Of a DNA stretch of 64,000 nt, positions 26,273-35,380 are shown in pieces (position 1 is the stretch's first letter; the number at the start of each line of letters is the position of its first letter). Below the pieces are notes generated by a model. That model worked only from the letters and a program-made list of their open reading frames with translations. It was not told the origin of the DNA and did no database searches. Source of the DNA: Planctomyces sp. (GTDB lineage Bacteria > Planctomycetota > Planctomycetia > Planctomycetales > Planctomycetaceae). Where the stretch lies: assembly GCA_019636235.1 (NCBI GenBank), contig JAHBXW010000001.1:1-64000 (forward strand). The letters run 5' to 3'. The translations under genes and the position numbers were made by a program.

Positions 26273-26328
26273 GACTACCGCCCTCGGCCTTGCTCCTCCC
26301 TGATCGGTCGGCGGCCTCGGTTGCTTCC
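26273..26328. repeat. Short repeat family D, copy 1
   Basis: Shares GACTACCGC, then GCTCCTCCCTGATCGGTCGG and CGGC...TTGCTTCC with 29162-29219. Both copies lie within rhs reading frames on the same strand. About 56 bp. Confidence 0.6.
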
Positions 26329-26789
26329 TGCTCGACGAACGTGCCCATTCCCAGGTAGGCGTAGTCCGCCAGGTGGCTGGTCCCGTCGTCGTCGATCAGG
26401 CTGGCCACGCGGCTGGCCGCGTCGTCGATCCCGTCGGTCGTGCCGTAGGACGAGTTCAGCACCCGGCCATCGGGGTACGTCAGCGCCGTGGGCCGGATCG
26501 TGTTGGCCGAGCCATTGGCGTAGGCATACTGGACGTTCGGCGTGGTCATCGTGTTGACGGCCCCCGCGTGCGACTGATAGTCGTGGGTCAACTGCCCGAA
26601 GGCATTGTACGCGAACTGCGTTTCGTTGACGATACTCCCCGATCCGACCGACGGGTTGTCGTAACTGGTGAGTTTTTCCCGCATGCCGCGGTGTCGCCTG
26701 ATGCCTGCCTGAGGGTTCCGATTCGCTCCCAGCCGCACGGTCAATGCATTCAATTGTGGCCCAGGCCAACCCCGATGCCACTTCCAGCG

Positions 26790-27671
26790 TCAATCGTGAT
26801 CATTGCGCCGAAATGAAGACAGCCGGACAACCTTTCCTTCTTCATCCCACGTCATCCATTCTGACGTCTGACCATTAATCAGAACCCACTCGGCGCCTGG
26901 CCTTTTTTCAAAATATGCAACGCCTCGGCTCCTGCACAACACTACAATAGACACGTCTTTCGCGTTAATTCTAACGGGAACTTCAATTGTCTCGCCAGCC
27001 ACCGCCCACGCGACATTCTCCGGAACTGCAACTTTCAATCCATCAATTCGCGACGACTTCTTCCATTCCTCGGCTATGGACGAATAGGTGCGCACAAACG
27101 ATTGAGGTTCGGAAACGATCGCCCCCACGCCGCGACTCGGGCCTTGAGCGCCAATCTCCCTGAACCTGACCCAGTCTTCGTTATACCTCAGTCCAATTCT
27201 CGTGGTTGACCAATCAGTGTCCGCATTGTAGATGAATGCGCGGAGCGGATTTCTCTCAACGCTCGACATCTCGCCCGCTTCGTCGACGGATTCAGCGACG
27301 ACTCGCGGGTGCGTTGCCCGTATTTCGCCGTATGCACGACAGAGAGACTGCATGACGTCGGAGGCATCATCAATCTCAATTTGCGAGAACCCGGCTGAGC
27401 CCGAAAAGGCTGCGTCTCTCAGATCGACTGCATATGCCATGCGCAGTGTCGTTTCACCGCGATCGGCAAGCCCCTTGATTCTTGCAATGTCCTCCGCGGA
27501 AAGCGACGACCGAAAGTACGCATCCCCCGGCGCGAACTTAAGCTCAGCGGCTCCAAGCTCAATTCCGCCGAACAGTGCCGCGGCCATGCACAAGGCCACG
27601 ATCCGCGATCCAAGGCTCCGCCGGCAAGCGACCTGAAGCAGGATTGAGAAAGAGATTGTTACTTGCTGCAT
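26790..27671 (-). CDS. Secreted protein of unknown function, possible partner of the RHS module
   Basis: 293 residues from ATG 27671, with AAGGA nine bases upstream. A signal peptide or anchor is predicted around residues 22-42 (IVALCMAAALFGGIELGAAE). The mature sequence is mixed alpha/beta (DAYFRSSLSAEDIARIKGLA, IGLRYNEDWVRFREIG, GQTSEWMTWDEEGKVVRLSS) and no family is recognised. It overlaps the end of the RHS gene upstream by 13 bp, the position where immunity genes normally sit, so an immunity or accessory role is a reasonable guess; an exported immunity protein would suit a toxin that acts outside the cytosol. GC content is lower than in the core genes. Confidence 0.62.
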   Translation of the reverse strand: MQQVTISFSILLQVACRRSLGSRIVALCMAAALFGGIELGAAELKFAPGDAYFRSSLSAEDIARIKGLADRGETTLRMAYAVDLRDAAFSGSAGFSQIEIDDASDVMQSLCRAYGEIRATHPRVVAESVDEAGEMSSVERNPLRAFIYNADTDWSTTRIGLRYNEDWVRFREIGAQGPSRGVGAIVSEPQSFVRTYSSIAEEWKKSSRIDGLKVAVPENVAWAVAGETIEVPVRINAKDVSIVVLCRSRGVAYFEKRPGAEWVLINGQTSEWMTWDEEGKVVRLSSFRRNDHD

Positions 27672-29749
27672 GAAACGGATTCCTTTGAGCCACAGAGTGC
27701 TTGGCATGACTTATGCCACTTGGATGGAACGTCTCGGCCTTCCCATTTTCCTTTCTCGAAGAGACTGGTGGCGTCCTTGTCGCATTTAATTTCGATCTCC
27801 ACTTCGTCGCAATCAGGGGGAGTGTCGTCGCAGATGCCCGGGTTTGGTGGACGGCGTTTGCAGATTTCCTTAGCCGCTTTTCTTGCCGAGTCCCGGGCGT
27901 GCCGTGCCAGGCTGCATGCAAAGTGCGGCTTGACGGCGTCAACTGGGTCGTCAAAATTTCTTAGCCGAGGACACTTTATCGAGTGGCCCGGGTAGAGGTC
28001 TTCAATTGTATCCTGAATGCTGCGGCCTTCACGATCTTCAATAGTTCCATTTTCATTTACATCGTGCGGCAGCCCGCATCCTACGCCTACCACGAAATGG
28101 CCTTTAGGAAAGCGAGTTGGCTCTGCATCCTCCGGGTAATCCTTTTCGGACATGCTGCGAATGCTGTAGTTGTGTCCTATGTATATCGTAATCTTGCATG
28201 ACAGTCCGCTTGGGTCTGTGTTGGAAATCCCCAGGCGGAGTTCATATAGCATTGCCCCGTCAAAGTATTGAAGCGGATCCCTACTCACGAACCGTCCCAG
28301 CGGGGCCGAGTACATCCGCGCCCGGAAGCAATAGAGCCCCGTCTCGGCGTCCCAGGTCCGGGCCGTGAACTGGTGCGGGTTCCCGTACAGGCTCGCCCCC
28401 CGCGGCGTCGTCCCCGAACCGTCCAGGATCGTTTGAACCCCATACGGCGTGTAGGCGTAGCGCTCCACGACGGCGCCGGTGTGATCGGTGAGCGCCGTGA
28501 TCGAGTACTGCTGGTTGCGGTGGCAGTACAGCAGTTCCTCGCTGGCCGGGCCGCTGCTTGATGAACTGCCGCCGCCGCCCCCGCCCGAGCCGTTCACCAG
28601 CAGCACCGGCTCGTCCACGTAGCTGGCGTTGACGGACTTCCGGACCGGGCTGGCCGCCGGCTGGCCGGCCAGGTACTCCGCGAACACGATCGCGTCCGAG
28701 TGCACATAGACCGTCGTCGTGATGGTCGAATGCGCCACGTCGTCGACGGTTTTGGCGACCCGGCGGCCCAGGACGTCGTACTCGTACTCGTGCGTCCCCT
28801 CGAGCCCCTCCGGGCAGCCGTTGGGAACCGTGGCGGTCCGCAGCATCCCGTCCGCGTCCCACGTGTACATCTGGCCGTTGGCGTTCGTGGCCAGGTGGCC
28901 TCTCGGATCGTAGGCCAAGGGGACCGAGTCGATCTCCAGCAGTTCGTGCGTCAGGCCATGCACGCGGGTCTGGACGACCGTGTTCTGGGTGAACTCGTCC
29001 CAGTCCCCCACCGGGGACAGGTCCCAGACCTGGTCCAGGTTCGTGTCGTCCCGGTTCCAGGCGACCAGCCGGTCCTCGTCGTCGTAGCCCCCGTTGGGGA
29101 CCGTGAACCCGTAGCCGGACATTGCGCCGCTGATCGTCTCCGTCAGCTTGTTCGGCTGTTCGACTACCGCGGCTTCGCCTGGCTCCTCCCTGATCGGTCG
29201 GCGGCGCAGCCTTGCTTCCCAGGTGTACGAATAATTCCCGACGGCCGCGTTGCTGATGGCGGCGACGAGGTTCTCGTTGGTGGCGTAGGTCCGCGTCACC
29301 GTCAGCCCGTTCCCCAGCGTTTCCGAGACCAGCCGGCCGCCGTCGTCGTACGTCCGGCCGTCAATGACGTCCCCCGCGTACCCCAGCTCCTCCAGTTCCC
29401 CCCGCGCCGTGTAGCCCCGCTCGGCGACCGTCCCGTCGGGATAGGTCAGCGTCTCCGGCCTGCCGGCGGCGTCATACTCCGTCTCGACCGTGTACGTCTG
29501 TCCGTGGGCCGTGAGCGATTCGGTCCGCACGCGGCCCGCTTCATCATACGTCCTCTCGATCGTGTTGGAAGAGCGTTCCTTCTCCCCCGTCCGCAGCCGG
29601 CCCACGTCGTCGTACGTGAACACGTCCGAGTCGCTGATCGTGCCGTGCGGCGAATTCGCGAACGTGCGGTAGTCCTTCGAGTGCAGCCGTCCGGCGGCGT
29701 CGTGGTTGTAGGTGATCGTGTCGCCCAGTTGGTCCGTGGTCCGCAGCAC
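27659..29749 (-). CDS. RHS repeat protein, orphan tip with Cys-rich C-terminal domain
   Basis: 696 residues from GTG 29749. Residues 1-515 are RHS/YD repeats, e.g. YNHDAAGRLHS, FTYDDVGRLRTGE, TYDEAGRVRTE, YDVLGRRVAKTV, ending in the core-terminating block FRARMYSAPLGRFVSRDPL and NTDPSGLS. The last 180 residues are an unrelated domain with eleven cysteines, IYIGHNYSI near its start and VVGVGCGLPHDVN about 30 residues later. There is no signal peptide, and RHS similarity starts mid-repeat (GRVLRTTDQLGDT) directly after the stop of the previous module, so the N-terminal two-thirds of a normal planctomycete RHS protein are absent. It looks like a displaced C-terminal tip. A family D repeat is inserted in frame near residue 185. 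Confidence 0.78.
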   Translation of the reverse strand: MLRTTDQLGDTITYNHDAAGRLHSKDYRTFANSPHGTISDSDVFTYDDVGRLRTGEKERSSNTIERTYDEAGRVRTESLTAHGQTYTVETEYDAAGRPETLTYPDGTVAERGYTARGELEELGYAGDVIDGRTYDDGGRLVSETLGNGLTVTRTYATNENLVAAISNAAVGNYSYTWEARLRRRPIREEPGEAAVVEQPNKLTETISGAMSGYGFTVPNGGYDDEDRLVAWNRDDTNLDQVWDLSPVGDWDEFTQNTVVQTRVHGLTHELLEIDSVPLAYDPRGHLATNANGQMYTWDADGMLRTATVPNGCPEGLEGTHEYEYDVLGRRVAKTVDDVAHSTITTTVYVHSDAIVFAEYLAGQPAASPVRKSVNASYVDEPVLLVNGSGGGGGGSSSSSGPASEELLYCHRNQQYSITALTDHTGAVVERYAYTPYGVQTILDGSGTTPRGASLYGNPHQFTARTWDAETGLYCFRARMYSAPLGRFVSRDPLQYFDGAMLYELRLGISNTDPSGLSCKITIYIGHNYSIRSMSEKDYPEDAEPTRFPKGHFVVGVGCGLPHDVNENGTIEDREGRSIQDTIEDLYPGHSIKCPRLRNFDDPVDAVKPHFACSLARHARDSARKAAKEICKRRPPNPGICDDTPPDCDEVEIEIKCDKDATSLFEKGKWEGRDVPSKWHKSCQALCGSKESVSCSK
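29162..29219. repeat. Short repeat family D, copy 2 (inside rhs)
   Basis: About 58 bp matching 26273-26328. In the rhs frame it reads as RRRPIREEPGEAAVVE, which interrupts the YD-repeat pattern between NYSYTWEA and NKLTETISG without breaking the frame. Confidence 0.6.
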
Positions 29750-29790
29750 CCGGCCAAAATGCAGGATGGCTCAAATGGGATGCCTTCCCT

Positions 29791-31866
29791 CTAATCTGCC
29801 GTAGCGGCATGCGCAGATTGACTGCCGATGTTCAGCAACTCGACATGTGCAGCCTCTAGCTCAAGGCTTGCAAATTTTTCAAGGAAGGATCGCCATGCAT
29901 TTGTGGAATCACCCACGTTCTTCTCAGACCATTTCATAATTGCCTGTTCTCTGCCTGAACCATAGATGTAATAATACATATGGTATGGCCACTCTTTGCG
30001 CTGCTCAATAAGCGGACCGGCAGAATACACGGGCATGTATTTCGGGCGGCCATCTCCAGGGATGACTGCTCGTGAGATGCCATGCGTCTCGAAGAACTCC
30101 GACAAGCTTGTCTTCCGGTACGTAACGGTCGCCGAGCCAATTTTGTGCCTTGTAAACGGAATTGAATGATACACGGTATGGCGCAGCGACAAGTCAATTG
30201 CCGAAATTTCCATTTCATGCACTTTCGACATCGGGCCAATGACCGCAGCCAAGGCTCCTGCCGCCAGCGCTATTGCGGCCAAGGCAAGGCAAGCCCACTT
30301 GCGACTTGGGCGCTGCCAACCACGAGTCCATCGATTCGTATTGCGCGAAGCTTCGCCATGGCTTCGAATATTCTTCGACAAGCTGATGCTGTCTTTTGAA
30401 ATCATAGTTTGCGCTGCATCAAGGTGATTTCCAGTTTGCATCCGTACTGGGAGCGCATGCATTACCACGTCGTACATCTTCTGGCTCAATTTAATGTCGG
30501 CGAGTGAGTTTCCATCCCACTTTTCGCCAGGGCCATCGTGTATTGGACCAGTAGCGCACGAATCGTATGTAGGCTTGCCGCCAGTGCACAGATGGGATAT
30601 AATATTGGTGACAGTTTCGCTTGCTGCTTCGTCGGCCATTTCAGCTGAATCTGGCCCTGGCCAGAGCCTGGCCGCCTCCTGCAGGAAGAACTCGTGCAGC
30701 CAGCGGCATTCCTCTAGCTCTTCCAGCACCTGGTCCCACCATGCGTGCCACAGTTCGTTGTAGATGATTGCAAGCTGGGCGCAGTTCAAGTCCGGACTGA
30801 TTGTGCGGCCTGTCCTTGCGGCCCGGCGTTTTGCCCAATAGCTGCTTGGCCGTACCCAATAGTTGTCTGGAAATTTCCCATCCGGCAAGTAGATTGTGTT
30901 CCAAGATCCATTGTACTTCGGATTACCTGGACGAATTCCCCATCCGGTGTTGCCATGACGGATGAGCTCGTCAAGAAACCCGTGAGGAATTCCTCGTTGC
31001 CGTGACTGGTCGCGTATTATGATCAGATTCGATGCAATGAGCCCAGTTGCATCAGTGCGAGAGGGAGGGAGCGACTTACAGTATGTATACAGGGCTGGGC
31101 CTGCAGATGAGCCCAGCGGATCCCTCTGCACCCACGCCCCCAACACCGGATGCAGCACCCGATGCCGCACGTGAAACAGCCCGGTGGCCGTCTCGTAGCG
31201 GTACCCGCAGTACAGCGGCTCCCAGCCGGAACCGGACGCGCCCTGCGGCGTGAAGTTCGCCGCCAGGAACAGCGGCACGCCGTAGGCCGTATAGGCGAAC
31301 CGCTCCAGGACGTCCCCGTCCGGATCCACCAGCCCCGTCACGTTCCAGTTCCCGTCCTGCAGCGCATACAGCCGCTCATCCAGTGAGCCGTTGGCGTCCG
31401 AGTCGCGGTCCCTGAGCAGGCAATCATCGACGTATCGCAGGCCCCACACGAACTGCCGTTCGGCGTCGGTCGATGCGCCCAGACGCTCCTCGACGACCTG
31501 CCACTGGCTGGGATCGGTGTAGTACAGGTACCGGGTTTCGCTGAGCGTCCCCGCGACGTAGCTCAGTTGGACGATCCGCCGCTTCGCGCCGTCGTAGGCG
31601 TACTCCGAGACCGTGTCGGACCCGTCGGCCAGCTTCACCAGCCGGTTCCAGGCGTCGTGCGTGGCTGTGTATGCCGTCGTCAAAGACGACGGTTTGGGGA
31701 CGGTCGTCATGTTCCCGGCCCGGTTGTAGGCCGGCGTGGCCCACGCCGGACCGGCCGTCTCGGTGATGTCCGTGATCTCATTGACCGTATTCGACGTCCG
31801 GGCCTGGTCCAGGTCCCACGTCCCGTTCCCGTTGGCGTCCCGGATGTCGTAGAGATGCCTAGCCAC
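29791..31866 (-). CDS. RHS repeat protein, orphan tip fused to a membrane-anchored domain
   Basis: 691 residues from GTG 31866. Residues 1-276 are RHS sequence (NTVNEITDITETAG, AYNRAGNMTTVPKP, YDGAKRRIVQLSY, FAYTAYGVPLF, RHRVLHPVLGAWVQRDPLG, RTDATGL). Residues 277-500 are a variable toxin-like domain with AIIYNELWHAWWD (367-379), which resembles a zincin HExxH with Asn in the first position, and an acidic EMADEAASE about 40 residues on. Residues 524-544 are a hydrophobic membrane helix (ACLALAAIALAAGALAAVIG), followed by about 145 residues that would lie outside the cytosol. This anchor plus extra domain is unusual for an RHS tip and may be an in-frame fusion with a formerly separate gene. 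N-terminus is truncated as in its neighbour. Confidence 0.75.
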   Translation of the reverse strand: MARHLYDIRDANGNGTWDLDQARTSNTVNEITDITETAGPAWATPAYNRAGNMTTVPKPSSLTTAYTATHDAWNRLVKLADGSDTVSEYAYDGAKRRIVQLSYVAGTLSETRYLYYTDPSQWQVVEERLGASTDAERQFVWGLRYVDDCLLRDRDSDANGSLDERLYALQDGNWNVTGLVDPDGDVLERFAYTAYGVPLFLAANFTPQGASGSGWEPLYCGYRYETATGLFHVRHRVLHPVLGAWVQRDPLGSSAGPALYTYCKSLPPSRTDATGLIASNLIIIRDQSRQRGIPHGFLDELIRHGNTGWGIRPGNPKYNGSWNTIYLPDGKFPDNYWVRPSSYWAKRRAARTGRTISPDLNCAQLAIIYNELWHAWWDQVLEELEECRWLHEFFLQEAARLWPGPDSAEMADEAASETVTNIISHLCTGGKPTYDSCATGPIHDGPGEKWDGNSLADIKLSQKMYDVVMHALPVRMQTGNHLDAAQTMISKDSISLSKNIRSHGEASRNTNRWTRGWQRPSRKWACLALAAIALAAGALAAVIGPMSKVHEMEISAIDLSLRHTVYHSIPFTRHKIGSATVTYRKTSLSEFFETHGISRAVIPGDGRPKYMPVYSAGPLIEQRKEWPYHMYYYIYGSGREQAIMKWSEKNVGDSTNAWRSFLEKFASLELEAAHVELLNIGSQSAHAATAD

Positions 31867-32355
31867 TGGATCGACGGCCCCCCGGTGCGGCTGATGGTGG
31901 GTCGATTGCCTGAGAACATGATACGCAATCCGGAGGCCTTTTCACGGGACTTTCCGGGGCCGATCGAACGCTCCGACGCTCTTTTTGATGTCCGCGGGGG
32001 CTTCCATGTCATCGAATTTTCGAAGCAGCCCCACGCGCTGTCGGCGGGGGAATGGGTTCGGTGTGTTGCTGCGGACCGGCGTTCAAGGTCCGGCGGGGAA
32101 CCCCGCGGCTCGGTGGGCATATGCCGCGGGGGGCGTCCGAGAGCGAACGAGCGAACGTCCCCGGGGCCGCGCGCTGTCCAATCGAACAGGGTTGCGTTAA
32201 GGTGACACCCATCGACGTTTCCATTCGAAATCGCCGCTAAACCGCCCCGCGGCCAGGCGTTTCCCTGTAACGAATCCCCACGTTGCGGTCCCCGTCCCGC
32301 GCCCGGTCCGGCGCGCTGACCGTCGGCGACCCCGAATCCATCAAGGCACTCACTG
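31867..32355. other. Intergenic region between truncated RHS gene and SEC-C gene
   Basis: About 0.49 kb. The RHS frame continues about 25 codons upstream of the chosen start to a stop at 31942-31944 without RHS-like sequence, so the RHS similarity breaks off here. No promoter or RNA was recognised. Confidence 0.45.
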
Positions 32356-34527
32356 ATGACAGCGGATTCCTATGCTCCCTGCCCTTGCGGCAGCGGAAAG
32401 AAGGTCAAATTCTGCTGCCAGGCCATCCTGGCGGACATGGAGAAGGTCGAGCGTCTGCTGGAGAACAACCAGCCGCGGATGGCGCTCCAGTCGCTGGAGA
32501 AAGTGCTTCCCCAGCACGCCGGGAACCCGTGGGTGGCGACGGCTCAGGGTTGGGCGTTGCTGGCCGACCATCGTCCGGCGGAAGCGAAGGCAGCGCTGGC
32601 CCAATTCCTCCGCAAAAATCCGGACCATCCCTCGGCCAACGCGTTGCATGCACTGGCTGCGTTTCAGACGGATGGTCTGCCGACGGCCAAGAAGGCGATT
32701 CACCGCGCGTTCCGCCGCAGCTTTCAGGCGGAACCGACGATCGTCACCGGTCTGGCGGCGTCGATGGCCGAGTCGCTGCTGCGGGCGGGGCACGTCCTGG
32801 CGGCTCGTCAGCATCTGGCGTTGGCTCTGCGGTACGGCGACGAGGAGGATCGGAAGGCGGCGTTCTCCGGGATGGTCGACATCGACAGCGATTCCACGAT
32901 CCCGTACCCGCTGCGCGGCGTCCATAACTTCCCGGAGTACGCGGGCAAACCGGAGACCCAGGAGGCGGTGCAGAAGGCGCATCGGCTGTCCGCGGCGGGG
33001 TGCTGGGAGGAAGCCGCTGAGACCTTCCGTCCCGTGGTCGAGCAGGATCCGAATTCCGCGGCGGCGTGGCACACGCTGGGCATGTTTCTGGCCTGGGACG
33101 GCAACGATGACGCGGCTTCCGAGGCGCTCCGCAAGGCGGCCCAGCTGACGGAGGATTTCGAAACGGCGGTGGAATGTGAAACGCTGGCGCAGCTCCTCTA
33201 CAGCGGGGGAGACGAGCGGAAGCCTCTGCAAACGCTGACGGCGCCGGTGGCGTCCGTGTCGAAGCTGCTGACGCGTCTGGATGAACGGCCGAATCTGGTT
33301 CGGACGCCGCAAGGCGCGATGGAAGCGACAGGCCTGTCGTCGATGCTCGCCGCGCAGTACGAGCTTGTCGATCGCCCGATTCCCTCGGAGCCGGAGCTGA
33401 AGGAAATCACTCTCGAAACCGTGCCCATGCTGCTGGCGCGGATCATGGTGACGAATCAGTCGCAGTCCGAAGGGGATGGTGACGCTCAGTCCCGGCTGGT
33501 GGCATTGCCAATCCAAGTCGGTCAGATTGACAGGGTTCGGTCGTTGCTGGAAGAAGCCGCGGGCGAATCGCTGCCTTCGGAGAGCCTGCAGGTGCTGGAC
33601 GACAACGGGCCGAATTACTGGGGAGGGACGGATCTGCCTCAAATTCAAGAGAGCTATTTTCTCCCGGCGTCCACTCCAACGGAGGCGCAGGAGCGGGTCA
33701 TTCGGGGCTGGCAGGACCGGGCCATCAATCAGTCCTGGGCGAATTCTCCGAAGTCCGCCCTGGGGGGGAAAACGCCGCGCGACGCGCGAGGGGACGAGTC
33801 GCTGCGGGTTCCGCTGGCGGCCTGCATCAATGTGCTGGACGCCTATTTCGACAGCAATTCCCGGGCGATGTCGGTGAATGAGCTGCGGCGTGAGTACGGT
33901 CTTCCGGAGATGTCGCCGCTCCAGCTGGAGAGAGGCGGCAACGTCAACCTGCTGTCGCTGACGCAGCTGCGTCGGATCGATTTCAAGTCGCTGTCGGATG
34001 AGCAGTTCCGGCCGTTGCTGCGGCGGGTGCTGCTGTCGCGTCACAACCAGCATGCCTACGAGACGTTGCGGGAGGCTGCGGAGAACCGGGAGCAGCTGCT
34101 GACGGATGGAGAAGACGGGCAGGCCGCGAATGAGATTCTGGAGGCGCTGGTGGACATCTGCCGGCGGACGCTGCGAAGGGAGGAGGCGCTGCGCTGGGCT
34201 CAGCGCGCCCAGGAATTGGCGAAAGCGTCGTCCAAGCCGTTCGAGCGGCTGATGAACTGGAAGCTTCGCGAATTGATGCTGCGAATGGACGATCAGAGCG
34301 ATCCGGCGGCCCGGCCGTTGCTCGACGAGTTGTGGACTCAGTTTGTTCCGAAGGCTCCCTATCTGCGGGACGTGCTGCTTCAGTTGTGCCAGTACCTGGG
34401 GGTGGAAGCCCCTTCGGAAGGCCTTATGGTCGCGGGGGCGAGCGTCGGGCGGCCCGGGGGGCTGAACCTCGAGCCGGCTTCGGCGTCAGGAGGCGAGAAG
34501 AAGCTGTGGTTGCCGGGAATGGATTGA
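32356..34527 (+). CDS. SEC-C zinc motif and TPR-like protein
   Basis: 723 residues. The N-terminus [17 protein letters not shown] (5-21) is a SEC-C motif with the C-x-C...CC zinc ligands, as at the C-terminus of SecA and in many small proteins. The rest is helical with TPR-like repeats (for example [27 protein letters not shown] and [27 protein letters not shown]), up to about residue 300, then a further helical region to the end. Likely a cytosolic protein-interaction scaffold; function unknown. ATG 32356 gives the shortest distance to the zinc motif. Confidence 0.78.
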   Translation: MTADSYAPCPCGSGKKVKFCCQAILADMEKVERLLENNQPRMALQSLEKVLPQHAGNPWVATAQGWALLADHRPAEAKAALAQFLRKNPDHPSANALHALAAFQTDGLPTAKKAIHRAFRRSFQAEPTIVTGLAASMAESLLRAGHVLAARQHLALALRYGDEEDRKAAFSGMVDIDSDSTIPYPLRGVHNFPEYAGKPETQEAVQKAHRLSAAGCWEEAAETFRPVVEQDPNSAAAWHTLGMFLAWDGNDDAASEALRKAAQLTEDFETAVECETLAQLLYSGGDERKPLQTLTAPVASVSKLLTRLDERPNLVRTPQGAMEATGLSSMLAAQYELVDRPIPSEPELKEITLETVPMLLARIMVTNQSQSEGDGDAQSRLVALPIQVGQIDRVRSLLEEAAGESLPSESLQVLDDNGPNYWGGTDLPQIQESYFLPASTPTEAQERVIRGWQDRAINQSWANSPKSALGGKTPRDARGDESLRVPLAACINVLDAYFDSNSRAMSVNELRREYGLPEMSPLQLERGGNVNLLSLTQLRRIDFKSLSDEQFRPLLRRVLLSRHNQHAYETLREAAENREQLLTDGEDGQAANEILEALVDICRRTLRREEALRWAQRAQELAKASSKPFERLMNWKLRELMLRMDDQSDPAARPLLDELWTQFVPKAPYLRDVLLQLCQYLGVEAPSEGLMVAGASVGRPGGLNLEPASASGGEKKLWLPGMD

Positions 34528-34609
34528 CGTCGGGCAGGGACAGGTCGGGCGAAGCCGCTTCGTGCGATGCGTCGGCGCCCCAGGGACAGGCTTGATTTCG
34601 GAGCGTTCG

Positions 34610-35335
34610 ATGGCCGGACTCGGCGTGAACATCGATCACGTGGCGACGATCCGGCAGGCACGGCGCACTGTGGAGCCGGATCCGGTGTGGGCGGCGGCGC
34701 TGGCGGAACTGGGGGGCGCGGACGTCATTACGCTGCACCTCAGGGAGGATCGTCGGCACATTCAGGATCGCGATCTGCGGGTGCTGCGCGAGACGGTGCA
34801 GGTGAAGTTGAATCTCGAGATGGCGGCTGACGCCGCTGTGACAGCGATCGCCGTGGAGGCCCGGCCGGGACAATGCACGCTGGTTCCGGAAAAGCGCGAG
34901 GAAGTCACGACCGAGGGCGGCCTCGATGTCGCGGGGCAACTGGATCGCGTCCGGGACTGCAGCCGGCAACTGGCGGACGCGGGGATCGAAGTCAGCCTGT
35001 TCATCGATCCGGACCTCGCCCAGGTGGAGGCGTCGCAAAGCCTGGGGGTGGCGGCCGTCGAGTTTCACACGGGACGGTACGCCGACGCCGACAGCATGGC
35101 TCAACAGCTGAAGGAACTGGAAACGCTGCGGACCGCGGCTCGCGAGGCGCTGCAGGCGGGGCTGGTGGTCCACATGGGGCATGGCCTGACGTACCGCAAC
35201 GTCGTGCCGATTGCGCGGATCGCCGGGGTTTCGGAGCTGAATATCGGCCACAGCATCGTGGCCCGGGCGGTGATGGTCGGATTTCAGCAGGCGGTGCGGG
35301 AAATGAAGACACTCGTGTCCGGACCCTTCGAGTAG
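34610..35335 (+). CDS. pdxJ: Pyridoxine 5'-phosphate synthase
   Basis: 241 residues. Condenses 3-amino-2-oxopropyl phosphate with deoxyxylulose 5-phosphate, the last step of DXP-dependent vitamin B6 synthesis. Family motifs [14 protein letters not shown] (5-18), [14 protein letters not shown] (about 43-56), [18 protein letters not shown] (about 88-105) and [11 protein letters not shown] (about 187-197) are all visible. ATG 34610 has GGAG seven bases upstream. It is followed by pssA after 45 bp on the same strand. Confidence 0.95.
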   Translation: MAGLGVNIDHVATIRQARRTVEPDPVWAAALAELGGADVITLHLREDRRHIQDRDLRVLRETVQVKLNLEMAADAAVTAIAVEARPGQCTLVPEKREEVTTEGGLDVAGQLDRVRDCSRQLADAGIEVSLFIDPDLAQVEASQSLGVAAVEFHTGRYADADSMAQQLKELETLRTAAREALQAGLVVHMGHGLTYRNVVPIARIAGVSELNIGHSIVARAVMVGFQQAVREMKTLVSGPFE

Positions 35336-35380
35336 AATGGTTGTCCGGTCCCGAATCCGCCCCTGGCCGATGCCCGTTTC

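Larger units (their letters stand above)
26184..26753 (-). pseudogene. RHS repeat fragment
   Basis: The open frame of 189 codons contains about 125 residues of planctomycete RHS repeat: LTSYDNPSVGSGSIVNETQF, then VQYAYANGSANTIRP, LTYPDGRVLNSSYG and ADYAYLGMGTFVEQ. RHS similarity begins abruptly near residue 24 (about 26687) and ends near 26300, where the frame runs into the family D repeat and then the family A palindrome (its last residues, VGFRWVSCLDPPYGS, are read from that repeat). There is no secretion signal, no core end and no toxin domain, so this is debris of a larger rhs gene. Confidence 0.75.
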
